Part shown: positions 25,801-36,800 of the stretch, one piece after another
Layout: the number at the start of each line of letters is the position of its first letter
Numbering within the stretch: the first letter of the stretch is position 1
NCBI RefSeq assembly: GCF_037975245.1
Contig: NC_092580.1
Location: 13,051,501-13,115,500, forward strand
Origin: Apostichopus japonicus
Lineage: Eukaryota; Echinodermata; Holothuroidea; Aspidochirotida; Stichopodidae
Direction: 5' to 3'
DNA: 64,000 bases
Notes under the pieces: model-generated
Database searches by the model: none
What the model was told of the DNA's origin: nothing
What the model saw: only the letters and a program-made list of their open reading frames with translations
Translations under genes and position numbers: made by a program

Positions 25801-28800
25801 GGCTTTCTGTTTTAAAGGAATACACAGCTGGCAAGTTAATAGACCCATTTCAGTCTCAAAGGACAGTATTCAAAGATTATAATGGTTTAAGGTCACATCT
25901 CACTTTCTTACATTTCTCTTATCCATGCAATCTTTGCACTTGAGATAAAGTGTCTTGGCTGTTTTCTAATCGGCCGCAGCCTCTGGAAATTTCTCTCTGT
26001 CGGAGCGCACACGCAAAGTGATTTCTTTTTCTTTCTGGGAGTGAAATTCTGATGTGTATAGTTTCCGGCCGAGAAGTTTTGCAAAGTTAGGCTATGATGA
26101 AGGGGTGTTTCAATATAAGTTGTTAAGTTGTAGCGATATATTGAATTGTTTGGTTTGTCGATTTAGCAACAAACGGTTTTCTATGGTTTGTTGATAATAT
26201 ATGTCAACCGAGAAACGTTAACCTTGTAGTTATATAGTAATTACCAGTTGAGGCAATTAACTAATGAAAGTAACACCAGCCCTGACGAAAGGGACGGATT
26301 GGGTGGAGGTGTGGATGGGGAAGGGGAGGGGTCACAAGGTACTACAGCCTTTTCTCAATGTTACCTCTACCACAATTATTACCATAACCCTTACTTTAAT
26401 TTCTTCCACTATACACACCACCCTAAATATCACCACCACTATCATTGCTCTCGCCAGCCCTCACTATACCGACACACTTACTACCACCATCGTTATCACT
26501 GCTCGAATAACTGAGAAGTTTTTTTTTTTAATCTTTTCATTATAATTCATTTAATTATACATGCATTTGAAACATTATTAAACTCACTTGAACTTAGCAT
26601 ATACTATAGTATAAAATCAATAGAAAATCGAAAAAAAGAAGAAAGAAAGAAACTATTTAAATATTCGACTGTGTATGAATACCAATATTTGTTTTGGATT
26701 CAGTTGTGATCATACTTAAAATGTGCTACGCGTATGCACAACTTTGCAAACATTTGTTTTATTGAAAGTTATAATATTTACAGTTTCATTTATTTATTTA
26801 TTTGTGTCGTCCAATTTCAAAACTTTCAGTAATTTAGAGGGCGCCAGAGAACAACAGAAGCGCAATAGTAATTATCATTCTTAAACTCCCTACAAAGAAT
26901 TCGCGAAATAAACCATTTATAAATAATGCGTTCGTTCGTTTCGCTCATTCCGTTCATTTGATAAAGTATTATCTATTTAGCAATGAGTCAATATTTTGCT
27001 GTGTAGATTTCTAATATCGAACAATTTAAGTATACGTACGTTGTCAGAGTAGGTAAAAAAAAACCCGAGAAAACCCGCTTAAAACAAGAACTGCATTGCC
27101 TGCAAACTATACGCAGTATTGTACTGCGCGTGGAGCGCGTGCAGTGTTAGGGAGAACTTATCGGTTGCTCGTGGTGTTATTCTTGGGCGGACAACTCACC
27201 ATGGAGTATATGTACCTACAAAGTGAGGGCGCTTGTACAGAGACTAGATGAAACTTTAAGTTTCAACGTCCAGTCATGTAGATATCATTCACTTGGCAAG
27301 AAATACCAATATTGTAGCGCGGACGCTCACTACAGTCAATATAACAGAACGTTTGTTAAAAGACACTTGTGAAGATATAAAGTTTGTACCCTCAGACACT
27401 GTACATTGACTATTCCTGCATGGAGGCGTTGATCGTAATATGTCCCTAAATTATGGTAAAAAGGTTCGTTTGCCCCCCGCCCCCCCCCCCTCAAAAAACT
27501 AAAAATGCACATTACAACACTTAATTTATTTCAACGTATCAATTATAAACTGAGATGAGCACCAAAAATTCTACACTATAAACAAGATTAAGCATGAACG
27601 GGAAAAGGAATCATAACATTGAAGTATGACAATTGCGGCCTATATGCTTAATAGCTTTATGGCTAGCAAGTGCTTTACTCCAATAGTTGAAAAAGTTATT
27701 TGAAAGAAAACAACGGATAAACGTACTGCTTGCATTTCAAATATCTCATCACTTCCTTTCTCGTCCTCTCCTCCACCCCTCCTCCCCCATTACGTCAATC
27801 CCCATTCACACTCTGTACTTCTTGATAGTTTGGCGAAAATGAAACTGATCTTCCGCCGCAATTTATTGGATCATTCCACGCGCGTTAATGACTGATCATG
27901 TTAGGCCATTTGCCTTAAATGACATCATATCCCACGGCAGGCAGACTGTCTCTTCTGGAAGAGCGCCGCGTCACAGTTTCGGGGAGAAAATGCTTTTCCA
28001 AAGAGCGTCTCCTAATTTTCGTGTGCCTTGCTCATTATAATTGCTCTTTTCAGAATGTCTTATATCCTTCTTCCTCCGTTACATTATTATTGGTGTATAG
28101 TAACTTCCTTTTCGCCTTTTTGGCTAAGATCATATGAAGTCGGTGACGTCGCCAGAATTTGAAAGTATGGGGGAGAGGAAGCGGAGGAGGGGTGGGGGGG
28201 GGGTGAGGGGCACAGCTAAATGAGAGCAACAGTTTAAGGGGGACACAATGCGGGCAACGCAAGTTGGCGAAGCCACATTTGAATTAAGGAGTCCACCTCC
28301 CCCCCCCCCCCCCCGCAGATAAAAAGTATTGTGCACAATGTAGATCGCCTTTCAACTATTTTACTATTGTAATTTAGTTTATGTGTAGTATCTATGTCCT
28401 TTCGAAAGGGGCTCAGGATACGTCACTAGACGTCACACAGTCATCATGATAGCGTGTTGACAGTCTCACTGTTAGCACCATGCAGGGACCTGGGAGTGAG
28501 AATTCATCACGTTGTTTGGTTTTTCGTGGGTTTTCTGGCCATATAGTGTAAGCCTTGGAAGATTAGTTCGAAATTGTGATTATAGTTTTGTTTATTTGTG
28601 TGCGGGGGTGGGGGTTGGGAGGGGAGGGGTGGGGAGGGGTGTAGGTGCATGTAGGTGTAGGGGCGGGAAACTGCGGGATATACCATTTGCATGCGGAGGG
28701 ATTTGGGATACATTATGTGCCATCTATTTTGCTCGTTATTTGCAACCCAAAAAAGGCCTTCAGTGCATACACGCTACACCGTGTGAAAGTCACGATTAAC

Positions 28801-30299
28801 TTTACTAAGGCTTACACCGGCAGATGAGCTTTTGTTTTTCAACTTTCAATATAAAATTTATCATTTATTTAGCAATTCGAGTTCAGAATTGATTAAATGA
28901 AACAATTGTATTTTTTATCATGAACAATGAGGGCTCCTCTACAGGAAAGCAGTGCTTCTGCACTGAGCAGGACTACCCTCATTAAAGATGTAGGTAACCC
29001 CCCCCCCCCCACCAGTACCCATAACTATATTCTTTTATGGTGATGAAACCACGCAGAAATGTTATCAATTATTACTGCCGTTATCTAGAATGCATTTTGC
29101 GTATAAATCTGGCATGAAAATCGTGTTCTCGGGTACAATGCGAATACTAATCACGAGAGAAGTTGTCGTGTGCACATCTTGAAAATTGGAAATTATATAA
29201 GCAGGTTATTATGACCGTGCCATGATCATTAGTTCTTCATTAGATGTGTACGTCATTCTGAGCGGGAGGGGCGCTTTCTCAAAGAAATTCTCTTTCTCAA
29301 AAAAGAAGAAGAAAAGGCAGTATATAGTCAATATATACTACATACCTTACGAGAGGGTTGGGGGGGGGGGACAGCTACGGAGACAGGGTTAATTAGGGGG
29401 CGGGAAAACATGCATGGGGCCCACAATATATAAGAAGTTCATTTCTCCCGCCCCCTCAAAATATAATAATAAGAAATTAACAAATAATAATAATAAAATT
29501 ATAATAATATAAAAAAAATCGGATGAGATGAAAGGGGATTCATGGTGGCAGAAGTTGATTGTCGAAGTTGTGGAAGTTTTAAAATCTGGCGATATTGTCT
29601 AAATGTTTGCCTAGCTTTCAATGTCGTCATTTTTTGAGACCTTTTCTTGTTGTAGAATATGACTTTATGTGGATAAGTGATATTGCCAGATGCATACACA
29701 AAATATCAATCAATGTGATAAATTCATATTCAATATATAAAACGCTACGAGGATTTGGGTTTTTATATTTAACAAAAGATGCAAAAACTTTCTAGCAATT
29801 TTGTGAAGCAATCAACTTCAGCCACCGCAATCATCCGTTCGTATGCAGTGCTATTAGGATATTAACTGCAAGTACGAAATTTTGCATCTCCACACAAACT
29901 TCTTACGGAACGAAATCTGATCTGCATGTATGTACCTTTTTATACATATTATGGAGAAAGGGATATTGCAGTAATTTTGCGCATGATTGCATATTATATA
30001 TGTTGGATAGGTGGACAGACTACAAAACTGATAATCGTGACGTAACAATCCTGACAAAACTTCTTACTATCAATGTATGGAGAAGTGTAGTGTACATTGG
30101 ATGATATGACGGTAATGTACTTTGAAGATATATTCTGCTTTTTAAGCCGATATTTCTTTTGGAAAAATCATTTTCAAATAAGTTTGTTTCTTTGGAATAA
30201 ATACAGATTCATTCTTTAACTTGCCAAACTTGAGGAGTAGTCGTGATAAAATAGCGATAAGCAATTCCTGTAATGGCTGGTGTGGAATTCCATACCATT
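22820..30299. other. Gene-free stretch upstream of the PKA-RII gene
   Basis: No coding exon is supportable. C or G runs occur near 27480, 28194, 28300, 28998 and 29356; TGACGTCA lies at 25324. The segment at 29665-29850 is weakly similar to 14630-14830. Confidence 0.55.
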
Positions 30300-30665
30300 C
30301 TTGCTCTCATTTGTAAGGCGCTCCCGCTGTTACAATTGGAATCGTTTGCCGCATGTATGGCGTGGTAATAGTAGGCGCTACACTGTACTGTGACATCTCT
30401 TAGTAACCTTCATTATATGTATTTTCTGTGCTTGCTGTCTCGTTGCCGTTGGAGAGGAAATGCTGTAGTTCTGCAATTGCCCACGGTATGTGTGTGTGAG
30501 CCACCGTTACGCCGGTCCGGACGTATATTGTTTTCCCCTTAGGTTTCTTTGATATAATGCAATCTCCGTGTTCTACCTGCTGACAATTGGATTAATTTAC
30601 TCCTTAATATTTGTAGGAGCCAGTTTGATATTTCTTTGGATGAAAGGCAACGTTCTATTGGAATC
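30300..30665 (+). promoter_or_regulatory. Candidate promoter/5' UTR region of the PKA-RII gene
   Basis: This stretch before the start codon has more CpG dinucleotides than its surroundings (for example within 30320-30380 and 30500-30525), as expected near a transcription start. A plausible 131-bp 5' UTR intron spans 30486-30616: donor CACG|GTATGT, a CTGAC branch-point-like word, and acceptor ATTTGTAG|GAGCC. I see no convincing TATA box at a fixed distance, so the start site cannot be placed. Confidence 0.4.
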
Positions 30666-30669
30666 ATGA
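30640..30669 (+). promoter_or_regulatory. Upstream ORF (nine codons) overlapping the PKA-RII start
   Basis: ATG at 30640 opens MKGNVLLES and stops at TGA 30667-30669. The stop overlaps the PKA-RII start as ATGA. The uORF start has T at -3 (weak context), whereas the main ATG has A at -3. If included in the mRNA, it could modulate initiation by leaky scanning or termination-reinitiation. Confidence 0.4.
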
Positions 30670-30882
30670 ACTTCGAAATACCCGAAGGGTTGACGGACTT
30701 GTTGCAGGACTTTACAGTGGCTGTGTTGCGCGAAAGACCGCATCCTAACGACTTGATAGACTTTGCCGCAAGTTACTTTGCTAAGCTTCAAGAGGGGAAT
30801 AGGAAGTCAGAAAACAAGAGAGGAGTTACATTTTCTGAACCAGCAAATGATGACGAGGAATCTGATATAGAGGAACCACCAG
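30666..30882 (+). CDS. PRKAR2: PKA-RII exon 1: dimerization/docking domain and acidic linker
   Basis: The exon encodes 72 codons plus one base and ends at donor CCAG|GTAGC (phase 1). The ATG at 30666 is chosen because the protein then begins MNFEIPEGL, matching the short N-terminus before IPxGLTELL in RII proteins, and because it has an A at -3. The same frame is open upstream to about 30636, but only via a TTG codon, so that extension is not credible. The D/D helices are [18 protein letters not shown] and [16 protein letters not shown]. The loop between them reads RPHPNDL, two residues longer than the vertebrate QPPDL/QPADL. The acidic stretch [10 protein letters not shown] follows. Readthrough past the donor would add eleven residues and stop at 30915-30917. 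Confidence 0.95.
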
Positions 30883-33800
30883 GTAGCAAACGATACGATT
30901 CAGCGCAGATAGCCTAACGTTAGGCTACATTCTTACGCTAGGCTAGGCAACACTAGCCTACATTTACACTAGACCCAGGCCACATTTGGCCTAGGCCCTA
31001 GCCATGGCCAAGTTGCTCATAGTCAAATTTAGACCAGAGCCAAATTAGGTTGTGGTTTTGTACAGTAACTTTTTGCATATTTACTTACAGCACATAGCCT
31101 AAGTTAGTACTGTGTTAACTGCTACAACTTATTACTTAACAAAGTGTCCCCAATTTGTTCGCTTTAGCATTGCATTGTCAGTAAAATAATGCTTTGCTAA
31201 AAAGGATACTCACCTTTGGTTATGTTGTACACACAATATTGTTGTGTATCTGATTGTCGGAAACTTGAATTAGCGTCAAAGAATTCACAAATTGATGATT
31301 TAAAGTAGGGCCTACATCTCAATAATCTAGGCTAATTATGATTGTGTATTGCCTGGCAAATTGAAATGGTCCCAGTTTCATTCAGTCTGCACTGCCTTCA
31401 AGGAAATCAAACCATTAAAAACATCTTTGAAATAGTTCAGTGTGCCCATGAAACGGGGAGAGCACATATAAAAACTTCAACATTATGTATTCCTGACTAT
31501 TATCAAAATTATGCCACATTTCCGGCATGGAAGATTTTCTACAACATACTTGAATATCCAGTGATTTGTAGTGATGTTCTAGGTGAGTGGGTATGCGTTT
31601 CTTAAATATTTGGGAGTAGTGTATGCTTCCTCTTTATACAAATTGCTAAATCATAGCCTGTAAACACAATTATGGACCCTGTAGTTGCTGTGCCAGAATA
31701 CTGTTTTGTAACATTATCAACTTTGAAATTCAAGTGTAGGTGTGGACTAGGCCCTATAGTAATACTATACGGGCCTAGACACTATAGCTGTGATAGGAAG
31801 ACTTAAAATTGGTAGGCCTAGCATTCACAAGGAAACATCAAGTTTATAATATTAGGCTGTTGTGTATTAGAGGTTATTTCATTCATTTCATTCTTTCTTA
31901 AGTAGACTTCACCATAATACTGGGCACCAGAATGGTGGCCATATTAGCAATGATACTTCTAAGGAAATTACCCAGTATTTTAATTAGAAGCTACAAGCGC
32001 ACAGTTTTTGGTCAATATTTTTGGTTATTGTAATGAAATTTATACCTTTGTGACATGCTGTGCTGATAACTTCTTTCCAACTCTCAACCAGGCCATATAT
32101 GCTAATATGCTTTACATAACCTGCCAGAAAACCTACTGTGCCAATAGCTAAACAGCCACCCTCCCCCCTTGCAACATCCCAAATCTTGGAAATTATTTAA
32201 CATGTATGTGACCATCAGTGATCAGAACTAATTAAATTAATCAAACCCCCACATCATCTTTGATCGTTATTGTCGAACTAGCATATTTTGGGAACTTATA
32301 CCTCGATCTATACTGACACTTAATTACAGTTTACAAATAATGTACATTAGAACCTTCCGTACACTAAGTCTACGTTAGCCGTAGGACAGGCACATGCAAT
32401 GTTAACAATCGTTCTCAGCACCGAGGCTGGCCTAAGTGTAAATACTTTAGGTTTATGGTTAAGTCAGATGTGACTGCCAGAGTCTTAATCCAATATGTTC
32501 ATCAATTTGGGAAACTTGTATGCACCATCAGGTTTTGTCTTAAACTCTACTGTTGCTATTTAATACTTCTGTAGTCCTACTGCACAAACCTGCATATATA
32601 CCTGTAGTTAACAGTAAACCTAGCCTATATGTAAAATCTTGAAAACTGACAATGTCTTTGAGCGAGAAATTTTGTCGCTTAACATTTAGACAAATTTATA
32701 TGTCTATGAGGCAAAGCACGTATTGTAAGTGTGTACATAGCAGTAACCCCACATGTTGAACAGTGAAGTTTTGGGAACATAGAATTAACAATGACTATGC
32801 CTACAGTAAGTTACTTGATAAACACTTTTGAAGGGAATTAATTTTCAAGGTTTATTAAATTTTAACGCATCAAATACAGTAAGGATTGGGAAGGTTCAAC
32901 TGTCTCTAAGAGAACATTGAGAGAATATTAAATATTTATCCCTTCTTTGGTACATTGGCATCAATTGTTAGCTGAACATTGAAATAATTATACTTTATCT
33001 GAACTAACATTGAGGAGACAAAAATACTCCCAATTAATATGGCAAGTGTTATTTTGTAAAGCAGAATCTTGGTCTGTGTGTTCACAAATCTTCAAAATGG
33101 ATCTCTTTGATCTTCGAGTGAAACCGCAGAAGTGACGTAATATGTGCTATGAAATAGTTAATGAGTACCATTAATAGCCCTTGTATAAATTTCACACACT
33201 TGAGTTTGCCGATACAATTAGCTAATTAAGCTAACGAACGTAATTGACAACTTTGTAACCTCCAGCTTCTTTAATATAGGAATGCTAGCTAGATTCAGAA
33301 TAAAAAATTGACAGTGAGATGTGCAAAATTATTATGATAGCATGTAACTAAAATCTTTGCATGGGTAAACTTTCCCAAAATTACAATATATACTGTATAC
33401 ATAATTTTGTAATCAAGGTTTGAAAGAAATTAATTCGTACAAATTGTGTACAGGGCAGTGCATCACAAAATATTCACAATTTAAATACCAAAGTATGTTT
33501 AAGCTTAATTCATTTCTAATCCATGTATCTGTTTGGGACTTATTTACACAATTTGGATGAAAATGGTTATGAAGAACTCCAAAGCTAGATTGAGTTGTCA
33601 GTGAATGGTAATGTATTCCCAAAGTTTGACAATTTTTCATAACATTCCATAATTTTGTTGTTTTTGCAAGAATCTATTTTGTTGTTGTTGCAAGAATCTA
33701 TCAGTGGCCTTTGCTACTTTTGTCTGTAGCTTCATTAGTACTAAACACAAACACTAGATTTCATCCCAACACCTCAAAAAAGAAAGAAAAAAAGTGACCC

Positions 33801-36800
33801 AAAAGTAGCTCATAAATTACTGTCCATGGACAGTCTTATCATTGTCTCCTTAAAATTGTACAAATATTTACTCTGTTTTGCAGTAATACTTCCTGAGAGA
33901 TTAATACTTTGCTGACAGTTGCGAAGTTTTTGTGTATAATAACTTTCTATATTTGGGATTGATGTGTAATAAATCTATTGCTCAAGGCAGAATAGCAAAG
34001 AAAGAAAAGAAAATTGTGTCTACTGTTGATTGTCCAACTTGTTTTCATAATGATTTGTTCTGTTGAACAGTTACATGCCTGATACTCATATCTGTAACAA
34101 GTTCTGTAACCATACTTAAAATTCTGCCAATCAATTTGAACAAATCTGTTTAATATAGATCTACTGTAGCTGTTTAAAGATATGACAGTTAATAATGTGC
34201 AAGTATTCCAGCCACAACTGCTCTGGGTTTTTCAAGAAGGAAAAACAGGAATTTTTATTTGGGTACAGGTATGAAAGCATACAGTACTCCCTTTCCCAAC
34301 GGAATCTGACTTTCCCCTCTTTATTTGTAATTGACCATACAATGCTATGTAGTGTTTTTACCATACACTGCTATGTTTTGTTTTAACCATACACTGCTAT
34401 GTATTGTTTTTACCATACGCACTATGTCGTGTCGGACCATAAGGGGAAATTTTTTCTCCCCTACCATTGGCCACTGTGTTGAGCAAACAAATTTCAACCC
34501 TTCTTTATTAACATTCTCCATCTCAAGGAAAATTAATATTGTCCCCAATTGAATTTTTCCTTCGCAAATAATTGTCGTCAAGCAGTTCTATTTCATTAGT
34601 ATATATTTTTCATCAAATGCCACAAGGAATTTTGGAAACATTAAAAATTCAGGACTTCTCCAGCATTATAAATTGTTAACAGATTTTGCCGACGAATTAA
34701 CAGACTGCATTATAGGTATAGGATTTGTTACGGACACTAGTGTTGAAGTGTGATCAAGGGAAAAATGATCATTGCAAAAATGATTTGAAATTAAACAGTT
34801 AATTTGTAAATACTTATAAAAATAAATAAATAAATAAACAAAGTCAACAAAGATTGATTTGGCAGGCATTGTTCTCCATCTCAAGGGCTTCCTCACCACT
34901 CTCAGATCTGTCTACTTATAACATTGTTTAGTACTATTCAAATCCTCTCATTTTTTTTAGTCAGCTGTCTCGCTTCAATCAACTGGCAATTGTGCTTGGC
35001 ATAGATTTCCTCTGCTGATATACCAGCCATTACATGCCTCATCTCTGTATTGTCCACAGTACCATAGACATTATTCTACCGTCATTGTTTACTATTGATT
35101 TAACACAAAGCCTTGGAAATGACAAAAGAGATGCTTAATTTACTACCAAGGGAATTAGGATTCTTCTTTGAAGTCAATTTTTCAATAGCCCATTCAATAG
35201 CATTTCTGTGTGCATGTTTCTTTCTTGAGCACAGTGAGAAAGAGGCTTAGATGTTGTGTTTATGTAAGATGTTGTGTTTGTGTAAGTAGTTTTAGAATTT
35301 CATCTGTTGCTGAAAAAAAAGGCAATTCTGTTTGCTTTATAGTATGTTTGAATCCCCTGGAATAGGTTAACACATTCTGCAAAACTAATTGTTCAAAACA
35401 AGACAAATCTTGGAAAATTGCTGCTCAAAGTAAAAATGGTAAATTATGGAAAGGGAAATTGGAAATTTATGTAAGATTTGAATTTCTCCATCTTCATCTG
35501 AAATGAAACTTGGCTGCAAACTACAGTAATTATATAATAGCTTTGAGGTTGGGATTTAAATTTGAGGTTGGGAAAATATTGAAGTTAGGAAAAAAAAATT
35601 ATAATTTTTTTTTTTGATAATCGGCTATATCAAAGCAAAAATCAACTTTAACAAGTCATTGTCATGGTTACCAATCATGGTGTCAGAGGATTGGAAATGG
35701 GAAAGGAGGGAAGATGATGGAAGGGATGGGGTGGGTGAGAGGGAGTAGGGAACAGGTTTAAGGTTTGTGTAGTATATATACCTTTCTGTTCTGTTAATAT
35801 CGAGTTTTGCAGATATCAAAGTGATTACCTGTGAGCGTCTATTTGAAGTATATAGTATATGAAGTATATAGTAGTAGACTACTTGTAGAATGAGTACATA
35901 TAGACTTTACACACTGGTTGTTGAATTGCCTTTTTCTTCACCATCCTGTACATCCAAGATACATACTGTACATATGAAGAGGTCCAAAGTGTGTCGATTT
36001 TGTCCCGAGGGCATTGTTTCCAATCAGAATATTATTTCTGTATTGACTCTGGCTATGTACACTGAACTTGCTAGACATAGAGTACAGTATATATTGCATA
36101 CTGTGCGCTTGTGGAGCTTAGAAGTGCCAACTGAGTTGTGTCGTGGAATTTTTTTATTAGCTGATGAGGCCATAATATTGGTAACTGGATATCCTTCCTA
36201 CATCACTAGTGCTATATTGTCATAACCATAAATTTTGGGTGTTTCTAGGTAGAGAAATAAAAATTGGTCAACAGATGTACGGTACCTAAAGTTTTTTTTT
36301 TTCGTAGGTGGCTGACCGCCTAATTGATTTTGACCTCACTGTACAATATATTGGCTACTGTACCTTTGTCATGGTATAGTACCAGTTGCTTGCTCTTCAA
36401 TTTTCCACATTATTAATTAAGTTTTTCTAAGCTCTAGCCACGTTTAGTTTATTGAACTCACGAACCGACCGAGACCATCTCGATCTGCCACAGAGTATTT
36501 GGGTAGCTCCTTGTGTAAGCCACGATGATGCCATCGGTGGAAAACATAATCGATACCAGAGATGATATTTTATTGATTTCTGCTGACATAATGAAGACTT
36601 ATTTAGGCCTCCTGTTGGTGTGTTTGACTTTTTGGTGACAAATGTCGAAACAACACATACATATGTACAAGGTGTAAGCAGCTTGATAATTGTAAACTTG
36701 CGATACAGATCTTTTAGATGTTTTTAAAGTTTTTTTGGGGGGTTTCTGTATTTCAATAAATTTCGAAGATGACTTATATACAGCCCCGTCATTAGTCTGC

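Noticed and set aside
30636-30665. N-terminal extension of PKA-RII
   Set aside because: It needs a TTG start; the ATG at 30666 gives the N-terminus expected for RII.
31342-31605. 87-residue frame ending near a GTGAGT donor in intron 1
   Set aside because: The donor-like CTAG|GTGAGT is reasonable, but no phase-compatible acceptor or homology was seen, so chance is more likely.
35890-36225. 111-residue plus-strand frame in intron 1
   Set aside because: There is no recognisable motif and its ends do not coincide with good splice sites in a usable phase.
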